A stretch of DNA of 64,000 nt from Nocardia terpenica (GTDB lineage Bacteria; Actinomycetota; Actinomycetes; Mycobacteriales; Mycobacteriaceae), in NCBI RefSeq assembly GCF_013186535.1, contig NZ_JABMCZ010000002.1:1178001-1242000 (forward strand), in the 5' to 3' direction. Under the pieces are notes generated by a model, which saw nothing but the letters and a program-made list of their open reading frames with translations, was not told the origin of the DNA and ran no database searches. Every line of letters starts with the position of its first letter. Within the stretch, counting starts at the first letter, position 1. The translations under genes and the position numbers were made by a program. Below are positions 16,971 to 25,329 of the stretch, piece after piece.

Positions 16971-17533
16971 TACGGCCTCCCCGCGTTCGGCAGCAGCTGG
17001 GCGAAGGCATCGACCACGAACCGGCTGTACCGCGGCGTAGGTGCGGGCTCGGGTCCGTACAGGCCGAGATGCCCGGCACGGAGCCGGGCGGCGAACTCGC
17101 CGATCCGGGAGTCGCCTTCCGGATAGCCGAGCTGGTAGTGCATCTCGTCCGGCCGCGACCAGTCGCGGCCCCAGAACACGGTGCCCTCGAACAACCCCAG
17201 GCCCTCCCGTACCCGGTCGACCTGATCGGCGGGCATGGTCAGTTGCCCCCACGGGTAGCGGGGCGCGTTCAAGTCGACGGCGACACCGGCGAGGTGATTG
17301 GAATCAGGGACGTCGTTGGTGGCCGACCAGCCCCAGACCGGGGACTCGATCTCCTCGACATGGCGGTCGTACCACACCATCCACGCCCCGAGAATCGTCA
17401 TCGGGTCACCGGAACGGATCGGGGCAGTGTCGATGAATTCCAATGCCACATCCGCGATCTCGCATTCACTGCGGTCGCACATCCGCCACCCAGCCTCGGA
17501 GATGGTGTTGCCGTACACGGTGCGGAAACCCAA
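16970..17533 (-). CDS. M15-family D-Ala peptidase (second lysin)
   Basis: 187 aa. The zinc-binding signature of VanY/M15 peptidases is present: SNHLAGVAVDLN (S-x-H-x-x-G-x-A-x-D) and a downstream PDEMHYQLGYP with the second His. The predicted role is cleavage of peptidoglycan stem peptides, complementing the muramidase whose start it overlaps. There is no signal peptide, so access depends on the holin. Separate genes for peptidase and glycosidase replace the usual single multidomain lysin A of mycolata phages. Confidence 0.8.
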   Translation of the reverse strand: MGFRTVYGNTISEAGWRMCDRSECEIADVALEFIDTAPIRSGDPMTILGAWMVWYDRHVEEIESPVWGWSATNDVPDSNHLAGVAVDLNAPRYPWGQLTMPADQVDRVREGLGLFEGTVFWGRDWSRPDEMHYQLGYPEGDSRIGEFAARLRAGHLGLYGPEPAPTPRYSRFVVDAFAQLLPNAGRP

Positions 17534-17534
17534 T

Positions 17535-18104
17535 TCAGTGCTCCTCGTGTCGTTTCAGAATTCCGTTGCGCCCCTTGCCGTGCCGTTCCGCGTGCAGCAC
17601 GCGACGGCGCTCGATCCGGTCGCTGTCACCGAGATCGCGCAGATACGTGTTGACCTCCCGCACCGAATGCGCGGCAGGGTCGAACCGCGGCGGGGTATCG
17701 AGGGTGTCGACCACCTGCGCGGTGGGGGTGGCGGGTTCGGGGTCGTTGATGCGGTAGCCCAGATACCGCAGCCGTTCGACCTGGGCTTCGCGTTCGCGCA
17801 CGGTCATGGTGGCGGGGTCCTGGATCACCACCGGCTCCGGCTCGTCGGCGTCGATGTCGACCCATTGCCCGGCCGGGTTGAAGATGGTCTGCTCCCCGCG
17901 GTGCGGGCGTTGAAACTTCTTCACCGCCAAGGAGGCATCCATGGGCGGGCATCCGGCCTCGGTGAGATGTTTGGAGATGGCGCGGGCGATCGGTTCCGGG
18001 AAGATGATCGGGGTGCGACCCATGATCGGGATGGATTGCAGCGCGGGCAGGAACCGCTGCTCCGGATCGGCCGGGTCGATGGAATCGATACTCCAGAACG
18101 TCAT
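17535..18104 (-). CDS. Minor tail protein, Phage_gene29-like
   Basis: 189 aa from an ATG overlapping the upstream TAA (TAATG); the longer open frame upstream is a shadow of the preceding gene. The N terminus reads MTFWSIDSIDPADPEQRFLP, then FPEPIARAISKHLTEAGCPP, a pattern I associate with the small conserved tail-region protein family Phage_gene29/DUF2744 of actinophages. The C-terminal part is basic and helical. It lies between the large tail protein and the lysin genes. The exact structural role is unknown. Confidence 0.6.
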   Translation of the reverse strand: MTFWSIDSIDPADPEQRFLPALQSIPIMGRTPIIFPEPIARAISKHLTEAGCPPMDASLAVKKFQRPHRGEQTIFNPAGQWVDIDADEPEPVVIQDPATMTVREREAQVERLRYLGYRINDPEPATPTAQVVDTLDTPPRFDPAAHSVREVNTYLRDLGDSDRIERRRVLHAERHGKGRNGILKRHEEH

Positions 18105-19759
18105 TACAGCACCGCCAGATCGCGGGCGATGCCGGTGATTTCGTCGAGCATTTCCAGTCCTTTCAAGACGGGGTCGTCGGGCTCCCGTGCGCCGACGGTG
18201 ATCTCCCAGGCGGGTGTCGTGGCGCGGTCCCAGGCCAGGACCAGCTCGGTGATGCGATCGACATAGACACGACCGGGAGTGCCCCAGTCGCGGACGGTGG
18301 TGCCGATGCGTGTCCCGAGCCACGCGTTGCCTTTGCCGTGCTGGCCGATGCGCAGCCCGTCGTAGCCGTCGACCACCCGCACGGTGTGACTGGTTTGCTC
18401 CCGGGTCCGCCAGCGGCCGGTGCGCAGCGCGATGAGGGCGTTGAGGCTGTAGGCGCGGTCGGCCGAGTCGCACCAGGTCTCGTGGAACACCGAGTTCCCG
18501 AGGCGTTTCTCCCGGACCCGGTCGTGGCGCTTCTGAAACGCCCCGAACACGTCCGTTGCTAGGGGTTTCAAGATTTCCCATGCCGTGCCGCCCAAGGGCG
18601 GGACCACTAACGCGGCGGCGGTGAGATCGCCCAGCAGGCTGACCGTGGCCCCGATCAGGCCGTTGACCAGCTCCGGGGAGTGACCGCCGGTGACGAACCC
18701 GATATCGGTGGCCGGTCTCCAGTGGAAGTTCAGGCTGGTGATGGCGGTGTGGTCGCCGTCGCGCAGGATGATCCCGGGTGCCCGCGCGACGGTGCCCTTC
18801 CAGCCGGGCTGCGAGTACTCGTCCGGGAACGTCGGATCGCGGATTTCCTCGATCGTCTCGGTGAACCCGTCCGCTCCGATGCGGGTGACCGCCCGCTTGA
18901 GGCCGTCGAAAAGGGTTCCGCCGAAGGAGGTTTCGGTGTCCCACCCGGAGCGGTCGACCAGGTCCCACACGATGGCTCCATGGCGCACCTTCGCGCCGGG
19001 CCAGGGCGGCGGGTCGCCGTCGAGCCAGCGGCGTGGCTCCCAGATCAGTTGCGCGTCTTCGACGATGCGTTTGCTGACCTCGTGCATCGTCTTGAAGCGG
19101 GAGTGGACGATGGCGAATTGGGAGTGGTCATCCAGGATCGAGTGCGGCACCACCACCTGCGACCAGGACGACATGTCCAGGTTGAGCCAGGCTTTCGGAT
19201 CCAAAGGGTCGGTGGTCGGGACCGTCCACGCGTGCGATTCCAGGCGGAGCAAGTTCAGGAACAAGGTCAGCTTCAGCGCCCAGCGGGCAGGCCCGAAGCA
19301 CGCCCAGGTCTTCGGGAACTGAAATTCCGGGAACAGGAACGGGTTACAGAACGCGAGGATGTGGCGCAGGTGCTCGGTGTCGTGCTTGAACGTCGCCCGC
19401 ACGATGCGATGGCCGTGGTCGTCGCGGTCGAGTTCGAGATCGTCCAGGGTGCCCGACCATCGGGCCCCGTCACGGTCCACGGTCACGTGGACGTTCTGGG
19501 TCGACCGGTCATGGTGAGCGGTCATCCACCGCGCGAGATAGTAGGACGCGGGGAGTTCGATGGTGCCGACACCGACCTCGTTGGCGATCAGCGAGAACTT
19601 CGCCGAGATCTCGCCCCGCACCTCGCCGCGCAACACCCAGTTGCCGTCCCACAACCGGACCAACGGCCGCGAGATCCGCTGCGCTGTTTCCTTTTTCAGG
19701 CGGGCGGTGATGTCGGCGAAGACGGCGTCGAAGTCGATGGTCGCCACGGTGGCGGTCAA
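18104..19759 (-). CDS. Large minor tail protein (Gp37-like)
   Basis: 551 aa. Predicted mixed alpha/beta with N-terminal beta domains (DGNWVLRGEVRGEISAKFSL, TVDRDGARWSGTLDDLELDR), typical of siphovirus baseplate or tail-associated proteins of the ReqiPepy6 Gp37 kind. The start is uncertain: a TTG at 19759 overlaps the upstream stop as TTGA, and a GTG at 19747 is an alternative. It follows the distal-tail gene in canonical order. It contributes to the tail tip (position-based inference). Confidence 0.68.
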   Translation of the reverse strand: MTATVATIDFDAVFADITARLKKETAQRISRPLVRLWDGNWVLRGEVRGEISAKFSLIANEVGVGTIELPASYYLARWMTAHHDRSTQNVHVTVDRDGARWSGTLDDLELDRDDHGHRIVRATFKHDTEHLRHILAFCNPFLFPEFQFPKTWACFGPARWALKLTLFLNLLRLESHAWTVPTTDPLDPKAWLNLDMSSWSQVVVPHSILDDHSQFAIVHSRFKTMHEVSKRIVEDAQLIWEPRRWLDGDPPPWPGAKVRHGAIVWDLVDRSGWDTETSFGGTLFDGLKRAVTRIGADGFTETIEEIRDPTFPDEYSQPGWKGTVARAPGIILRDGDHTAITSLNFHWRPATDIGFVTGGHSPELVNGLIGATVSLLGDLTAAALVVPPLGGTAWEILKPLATDVFGAFQKRHDRVREKRLGNSVFHETWCDSADRAYSLNALIALRTGRWRTREQTSHTVRVVDGYDGLRIGQHGKGNAWLGTRIGTTVRDWGTPGRVYVDRITELVLAWDRATTPAWEITVGAREPDDPVLKGLEMLDEITGIARDLAVL

Positions 19760-20691
19760 TCCAGGCCACCCCACGGGCGCGGCCACGGCCGCGGGCACCG
19801 CACCTGAACCCCCGCCCCCACCGGTGCCCCGGTCACCGAGACCGGGATCTTCGTCTCCGGCGTTGCGCCGGGCAGCGGGTAGCAGAACCGTTGGCCGTTC
19901 ATGCGGGCGGGGAACTCGGTGTCGATCGAGGAATTCGCTTGCCCGTTACGGGCCAGCGGATCGGTGTCGATCACCACATGCTCGCCGTCGAGCAGCGGCG
20001 GCATCACCATCTTGCGATCACGATCGATCTCGGCACGCTCGAACTCGCCTGAGCCCCAGGAGAAGTCGGGGATCGTCCACACGATGTCTTTGCCGCCCTG
20101 GATGATCCAGCGCGGCCAGATCTCGTAATCGACCGGCAGCGGATTCGACACCGTCACATATCCGGACTCGACCCCGCCGCCGGTGGTGTCGGTCGTGGTC
20201 ACGAACTGCGACACCACATCCGGTTCACACCAGCGCGGATACGCCCCCACCAGCGGCACCACCGCCAAGGCGTAGCCGTCGGCGTTCGGGTCACCAGTGA
20301 CCTTGACCGCGGGCTTGGCGCCGAGGCGGACGGTGAGCAGGCGGCTGCTGTCGCCGACCTCGGCCCGCAACCCGGAGTCGCGTTTGAACGAAAACGCCAG
20401 CCGGAACCGCTCGTAGGCGGCGCGCCAGGAGGCCGTGGCGGTGGCGAGGATGTGGAAAGCGAGAGTGAAGTCGAATTTCTCCTCCCGCGCCCCGCCGAAG
20501 TCCGCGCCCACCTGATAGGCCGTGGCGTTCCAGATCGTGGTGGTCGGGGCCTCGAAGAAGTTCTCGAACTCGGTACCCGAGTCGACATCCGCGAGGACCA
20601 CTCCGTCGGTGCCGGCACCCGGTCCGGCCACGGTCAGCCGTTGCCCGCCCGCGCCCTCGATCAGGATCCGGGTGGCCTCGGGAATGTTCAC
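19756..20691 (-). CDS. Distal tail / minor tail protein
   Basis: 311 aa. GTG at 20691 overlaps the tape-measure stop as GTGA. The sequence is beta-rich (RILIEGAGGQRLTVAGPG; EEKFDFTLAFHILATATASW; DYEIWPRWIIQGG; EHVVIDTDPLARNG), consistent with a Dit-like protein that forms the hub between tail tube and tip. This is the normal place for such a gene, directly after the tape measure. Assignment rests on position and predicted fold, not on a specific motif. Confidence 0.65.
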   Translation of the reverse strand: MNIPEATRILIEGAGGQRLTVAGPGAGTDGVVLADVDSGTEFENFFEAPTTTIWNATAYQVGADFGGAREEKFDFTLAFHILATATASWRAAYERFRLAFSFKRDSGLRAEVGDSSRLLTVRLGAKPAVKVTGDPNADGYALAVVPLVGAYPRWCEPDVVSQFVTTTDTTGGGVESGYVTVSNPLPVDYEIWPRWIIQGGKDIVWTIPDFSWGSGEFERAEIDRDRKMVMPPLLDGEHVVIDTDPLARNGQANSSIDTEFPARMNGQRFCYPLPGATPETKIPVSVTGAPVGAGVQVRCPRPWPRPWGGLD

Positions 20692-23600
20692 CGCGGTGTC
20701 CAGGTCTTGGCGCGCTGGCGCTGCGCGAGCTGCATCGCCGCCCACTCCCGCCGGAACTCCGCCGCGCTCATCCCGGTGTGGAGGGTGTCGATGCGCACAC
20801 TGGCATCCACCCCCGCACCCGCCGGGGCGAACCCGCCCAGGAATGCCTGCATCTGCGCCGGACTCGACAACACCGGCTCGGGGCGGCGCGAGAGATTGAT
20901 CGCGACTTCACCGGGCCGCAGCCAGCCGCCGGTGTCGAAGACCTTGGGCCGCAACTTGTCCCACCACGGCGGGGGCGGCTGCCCGGCGACCGGGGTGTAA
21001 CCCAGCTGCGCCGAGATCGCTTCGGGGGTGAATACCGGCAGTGGGCCGACCGCTTGCGCCGCGCGCTGCGACAGACTCTGCCCAGCCTCGACCAGCGGGC
21101 TGTAATCGATACTCCACCACCGGGATTGGCCGATGCCGCCGGGCAGCTCCGCCAGGACGGCGTCGAACGCCATCCCCGCGACATCGGTGACGAAATCCTT
21201 GATCCGGCCTTGAACCTTGCTGCCCTTGGTGGTCAGCTCGTCGAGCTTGTCCTGGGCGCGGGACAGTTCGGCGTCGGCCTTGAGCTTCTCGTTCGGACTG
21301 GCATCGAGATCGGCGGACACCTCGTTGCGGCGCTCGCTGGCCGAGTCCACGGCGGCTTGGGCGTCGATGCGCGCCAGCTCCTCCTCGGTGAACCGGCGCT
21401 CGAGCGCGGGAGCCTGCGCGGGCGGCGCGTCGGCGGCCCCGGAGGCGACGTCGTCCTTGCGCTTTTGCAGCGCAACGACTTTCTGTTCCGCTTTCTCCAC
21501 GGTGAGGTCGGCCTGGCGGCGGTCGGCGTCGGTTTTCTTGTTGTCGGCGTAGACCTTGTCGCGGCGGGCCTTGGCCTGCTCGACCGCGGTCTGCGCCGAC
21601 GCGAGTTTCGTCTCGTCCTGCTCGGTCCAGGTGGCCTGCGTGCCCGACCCTGCGCGCACGCTCGACTGCGCCGCCGATGCTGCGTCGCCGCGTGCGCCGT
21701 CCGCCCATCCCGCAATCAGCTCGTTCGGTAGATGGAACTGGCGGGTGAACTGCGGATCGGCAGCGCCGACCGCCGGCGGGCCGAGACGCGAGGTGCCGTG
21801 GGAGCCACCAGCTTCCGCGGGCTCGCCATCGATAGTGGCGGCCATGTGGTCTTCGTTCGCGCCGACCTGGAACAGGGTGCCCGGCGGGCCCAGCCCGGAT
21901 TCCAGTCCGGCCAGGCGCCCGGCAAGCAGATCCAGCGTGGTGTAGAGCCGCCGTGCCGGGTCGGCCATCCCCATCGCGACCCGCTGCAGAAATGAGATGA
22001 ACCCCGAGCAGTCGAACCGGTCCGGGCCGATCCCGCCCCACAGGTACGGGTGCCCGGTCACCCGTCGCGCGGCGGCGAGGGCGTCGCGGATGCCGTGCGG
22101 GACAGCGCCTCCGCCCGCGAACCGCAACGCACCGGCGCGCATGGCGGCGCGGAGCCGGTACATGCCGGTGTGCCCGCCGACGGCGGCGACCTCGCGGGCG
22201 GTGACCACATGCTCGCCCGCCGACAACAGCGCAGGGATACTGTCGGAGGTTCCGCCGCCGAGCCCGTTGACCGAACCACCTTGCGCCAGACCGGGAATCA
22301 CGTGGGTGACCGCGGAACCGATCGCCCCGCCGATCTTGCCCGCGACGTCGCCGACCGTGCCGACGATACCTTTGATCTTGTCCCAGTACTCCAGGATCTT
22401 CCCGATCGCCTGCACCACGACATCACGTAGATCGGTGAACCAGCGCTTGCCGGTCTCGATCGCGGCACCGATCAGCCGCCACCCGGCTTGCACACCGTCG
22501 GCGAACCCGGACACCACCGTCCCGGCCTCGGTGAGTCCGGTCTTCCACCAGCCCAGATACACCTGTACCCCGGACCACCACGCCGACACCAGATCTGCGA
22601 CGAACCCGAAGATCGGCTGGATGAACGACCACCACCCGGACACGACATCCCCGGCCTCGGACAGCCCGGTCCGCCACAGCCCCAGGTACACCTGCACTCC
22701 GGCCCACCAGGCCGAAAACGCGGAGCCGATCCAGCCGAGCACCGGCGACACCACGTTGGACCACAACCAGCCCAGTTTGTCGCCGATCCAGCCCAGCGCG
22801 GCCAGGAACCCATCCCAGATCGGTTTGATGTAGGACCAGGCGGCAGACACCGCGACTTGGATTCCGCCCCAGACCGTTTCCCACATCCGGCGGCCGGTCT
22901 CGGTCTGGGTGAAAAACCACACCAGCCCCGCCACGAGGGCGGCGATCGCGGCGATGACCAGGCCGATCGGGTTCGCGGTCAACGCGGCGTTCCACAACCA
23001 TTGCGCGGCAGCGGCGGCCCGCGACGCCGCCGCCGAGGCCAGTGCGGCGACCCGGGCACGGACAGTGGTGGCGGTCTGGGCGGTCTGGGCGCCCGTGTTC
23101 ACCCCGGTCGCAACGGTATTCGCGGACAGGGCGGCGGTGTGCTGGGCGAGCGCGGCCGTCAGCTGGCGTTGCACCGCCAGCTGCGCGAACATGGCCGGGG
23201 TCTGGATGACTTTCGCGGCCTGGTAGGCGGTCTGCACGGTCTGGCTGGTCGCGTACGCGGCGGCCATCGCGATCAGCAGCGGGGTGACCAGCCCGACATG
23301 GTCGGCCAACACTGTGAGAACGTCGCTGAGCGATTTCAGGGCGGCGGTGAGCACGGTGACCGCATCCACGCCGACCGACCCCAGTGCCGACCCGAGCCCG
23401 CTGATGCCGGAGACCACACTCGACCAGAACCCGCCACCACCCTCGCCGCTGGGCTGGCTGGCAGTGGTGCTCAGTTGTGTGAGGGAGCCGACGACCGACC
23501 CGATCTGGTCTTTGATCGTCGAGAAGTCCAGTCCGCCCAGCCGGTTGGTGACCTGATCGATCGTCGCGGGCAGATTCGCCATGGCGGTGGTGAACCGCTC

Positions 23601-24533
23601 GACCGCGCCGGAGTCGGCGAGGCGTTGCATGAACGCCTGAATCTTCGGGGTCAGCGTGTCCAGCCCGCCCGCCAAACCGGTGAGGGTGGTGGTGGCCACC
23701 GGTACCCAGGGCGCGAGCACGCCCGCCCCGAACCGCGCCATCGCGGACTTGAACCCGCCGCTCGCGCCGGTCAGGGTCTTGCGGAGCCCGGCCATGGTGC
23801 CGGCTAGGGCGACCGTGGCCCCGGCCGCGCCGTCGGAACCGTGCACGATGCCGTCGGCGAGCAGGTCCAGGGCCCGGTCGGCGGGTACCGCACCCTTCGA
23901 GATCATCTTCTGCATCTCGTCGGTGGTGACCCCGAACCCGTTGGCCAAGATGCCGAGCGCGTCCACACCCGCGTGCGACACCGTCCACACCTCGTCGAGG
24001 GAGACTTTGCCGGTGGCGGCCATCTTCCCGAACGCGTCCGCGACCTGCGACACCCCCTCGGCGCCCTTACCGGACGCGGCGGCGGCCTCACCGATCGCGG
24101 TCAGATACCCCGGCACCTTCGCCGCGGGAACATTCATCGCGACCAGGTTTTTCGCCACATCGGCGAACTGATCGAGATTGAACGGGGTACCGTTGACGGT
24201 CTTTTTGACCTGCTCCATCAACTGCCCGGCCTGGGCGGCGTCACCCATGATCGTCGTCAGGCTGGTGGTGGCGTTCTGGATCGTCGTCAACCGCGACAGG
24301 CCCGACTTCAGCGCGGCGCCACCGAACACCGCCGCACCCAAACCACCCGCCGTCACAGCGGATTTGAAGACACCGGTGAACCCGGCCGCGAACCGCGACC
24401 CCATCGACCGGCCCGCGCTATCGGCGCCGCCCTGGGCTTGACCGAGGGCCTTGTCCACGCCGGGGCCGAACTGGTCGGTGGACGGGACCAGCGACACATA
24501 CCCGGTACCGAGCTCGACACCACCAGCGGTCAC
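20688..24533 (-). CDS. Tail tape measure protein with embedded NlpC/P60 domain
   Basis: 1281 aa, the longest gene of the window. The N-terminal 300 residues show the tape-measure repeat style (SLTTIMGDAAQAGQLMEQVK; DAFGKMAATGKVSLDEVWTV). Long Ala-rich helices and several hydrophobic, Trp-rich segments follow (about 505-720). An NlpC/P60-like peptidase motif lies at about 828-910: HPYLWGGIGPDRFDCSGF with the candidate nucleophile C842, then DHMAATIDG for the His part. The last 250 residues are coiled coil plus a disordered tail. It sets tail length and probably helps the DNA cross the cell wall. A 43-residue tandem duplication is annotated separately. Confidence 0.92.
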   Translation of the reverse strand: MTAGGVELGTGYVSLVPSTDQFGPGVDKALGQAQGGADSAGRSMGSRFAAGFTGVFKSAVTAGGLGAAVFGGAALKSGLSRLTTIQNATTSLTTIMGDAAQAGQLMEQVKKTVNGTPFNLDQFADVAKNLVAMNVPAAKVPGYLTAIGEAAAASGKGAEGVSQVADAFGKMAATGKVSLDEVWTVSHAGVDALGILANGFGVTTDEMQKMISKGAVPADRALDLLADGIVHGSDGAAGATVALAGTMAGLRKTLTGASGGFKSAMARFGAGVLAPWVPVATTTLTGLAGGLDTLTPKIQAFMQRLADSGAVERFTTAMANLPATIDQVTNRLGGLDFSTIKDQIGSVVGSLTQLSTTASQPSGEGGGGFWSSVVSGISGLGSALGSVGVDAVTVLTAALKSLSDVLTVLADHVGLVTPLLIAMAAAYATSQTVQTAYQAAKVIQTPAMFAQLAVQRQLTAALAQHTAALSANTVATGVNTGAQTAQTATTVRARVAALASAAASRAAAAAQWLWNAALTANPIGLVIAAIAALVAGLVWFFTQTETGRRMWETVWGGIQVAVSAAWSYIKPIWDGFLAALGWIGDKLGWLWSNVVSPVLGWIGSAFSAWWAGVQVYLGLWRTGLSEAGDVVSGWWSFIQPIFGFVADLVSAWWSGVQVYLGWWKTGLTEAGTVVSGFADGVQAGWRLIGAAIETGKRWFTDLRDVVVQAIGKILEYWDKIKGIVGTVGDVAGKIGGAIGSAVTHVIPGLAQGGSVNGLGGGTSDSIPALLSAGEHVVTAREVAAVGGHTGMYRLRAAMRAGALRFAGGGAVPHGIRDALAAARRVTGHPYLWGGIGPDRFDCSGFISFLQRVAMGMADPARRLYTTLDLLAGRLAGLESGLGPPGTLFQVGANEDHMAATIDGEPAEAGGSHGTSRLGPPAVGAADPQFTRQFHLPNELIAGWADGARGDAASAAQSSVRAGSGTQATWTEQDETKLASAQTAVEQAKARRDKVYADNKKTDADRRQADLTVEKAEQKVVALQKRKDDVASGAADAPPAQAPALERRFTEEELARIDAQAAVDSASERRNEVSADLDASPNEKLKADAELSRAQDKLDELTTKGSKVQGRIKDFVTDVAGMAFDAVLAELPGGIGQSRWWSIDYSPLVEAGQSLSQRAAQAVGPLPVFTPEAISAQLGYTPVAGQPPPPWWDKLRPKVFDTGGWLRPGEVAINLSRRPEPVLSSPAQMQAFLGGFAPAGAGVDASVRIDTLHTGMSAAEFRREWAAMQLAQRQRAKTWTPR
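22506..22715 (-). repeat. Tandem 43-residue repeat in tape measure
   Basis: Two copies with a 129-base period. SAWWAGVQVYLGLWRTGL (from residue 607) recurs as SAWWSGVQVYLGWWKTGL (from residue 650), each followed by a similar [S/T]EAG.VVSG stretch. This points to in-frame duplication of a Trp-rich helical segment. Confidence 0.7.
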
Positions 24534-24540
24534 GACAGGC

Positions 24541-24933
24541 TCACCTCCTCTGTTCGGCGTGGGTTCGTAAGGCGCGCAACCGGTCTCGAACCTCCGTCAG
24601 GGGGACGGCATGCCCGGTGACGCGGCGGGTATCCGGGTCGTCGACACCGGGGCGCGGGTACGGGCGGGGCCGGTTTCTGTTCTTGGCGCCGTCGGTGGTT
24701 TTCGCCCACAGCAGCAGCGCGGTCAGATCGACCAGCTCGGCCAGCAGGAACTCCGACTGTCCCCAGCGGGCAGCCTCCGGGTGCGCGGCGGCCATCAGCG
24801 CGGAATCGCGCGGAGCCTGGCGCACCAGGACCAGCAGATCGCGCCAATCGAATGTGTCGGTGCCAACGTCGCGCAGGCGTAGCCCGGTGCGGATGAGGTC
24901 GGCTTCGACGGCGTCCTGATACTTGTCGAGCAA
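24541..24933 (-). CDS. Tail assembly chaperone, frameshifted C-terminal part
   Basis: 130 aa as an independent frame from TTG 24933, but probably made as the C-terminal half of a fusion with the upstream chaperone (fusion span 24541-25193). Reading across the slippery site gives a continuous ILGLLSLLDKYQDAVEADL, followed by RTGLRLRDVGTDTFDWRDLL and VLVRQAP, the hallmark of the actinophage gpT-like chaperone region (DUF5361 style). The C-terminal half is basic and low in complexity. The two products together hold the tape measure during tail assembly. Confidence 0.75.
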   Translation of the reverse strand: MLDKYQDAVEADLIRTGLRLRDVGTDTFDWRDLLVLVRQAPRDSALMAAAHPEAARWGQSEFLLAELVDLTALLLWAKTTDGAKNRNRPRPYPRPGVDDPDTRRVTGHAVPLTEVRDRLRALRTHAEQRR

Positions 24934-24935
24934 GC

Positions 24936-25193
24936 TCAGGAGCCCGAGGATTCCCCCAGCGAGATGGTCGAGTCCTTCTGCCAGGCGTCCATCAGGTCCT
25001 TGACCTCGGCCTGGGTCATCGTGTCGATCACCGCCAGATCCTTGCCGGCGGCGACGCCCTCGATGAGGGCGAAGAACTGCTCGGTGTCGTCCTCCTTCCG
25101 CAAGCGGCGGATGAGCCCGAACGGGACGTTCTCCATGCGCGGCAGGCTGAGCTTCTTACCGGCGGAAGTGGTGTAGCTGAACTTCTCCAGCAT
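24936..25193 (-). CDS. Tail assembly chaperone (gpG-like)
   Basis: 85 aa from ATG 25193; the in-frame upstream extension lacks a ribosome site. The sequence (MLEKFSYTTSAGKKLSLPRM, then RKEDDTEQFFALIEGVAAGK and MTQAEVKDLMDAWQKD) matches the usual small helical chaperone encoded between tail tube and tape measure. The 3' end carries the slippery CTGGGGGAATCC that allows the minus-one frameshift into the next frame. Confidence 0.8.
   Translation of the reverse strand: MLEKFSYTTSAGKKLSLPRMENVPFGLIRRLRKEDDTEQFFALIEGVAAGKDLAVIDTMTQAEVKDLMDAWQKDSTISLGESSGS
24951..24957 (-). other. Putative programmed -1 frameshift site
   Basis: On the minus strand GGGGGAA is read as G GGG GAA near the end of the first chaperone gene. 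A slip of one base back gives GGG GGA and enters the frame of the 24541-24933 gene, which stays open across the junction. Position, order and product match the conserved G/GT frameshift of tailed phages. The exact slip codon is an inference. Confidence 0.65.
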
Positions 25194-25254
25194 CAGAGCG
25201 CGACTCCTCCTCGGAATCTGGAAACCGACAGGGGGACAGGGCCGTACAGGGGTG

Positions 25255-25309
25255 CCCGCCCGGCGAGGGCAGGCCCGGTCCAAGGGGAGGTGAAACCTCA
25301 CCGGGCGGG
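25255..25309 (-). promoter_or_regulatory. Branched RNA structure between tail tube and chaperone
   Basis: A 9-bp outer stem (CCCGCCCGG at 25255-25263 with CCGGGCGGG at 25301-25309) encloses two small hairpins, GGGC-AG-GCCC (25267-25276) and GAGGT-GAA-ACCTC (25287-25299). It lies directly after the tail-tube stop. It probably acts as a terminator or attenuator that lowers chaperone expression relative to tube protein. Confidence 0.45.
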
Positions 25310-25329
25310 GAACAAGGGGACGGCCGCGC

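Noticed and set aside
20908..23988. Long alternative frames on both strands within the tape measure
   Set aside because: Very high GC keeps several frames open; only the 1281-aa frame has tail-protein features and overlaps with neighbours.
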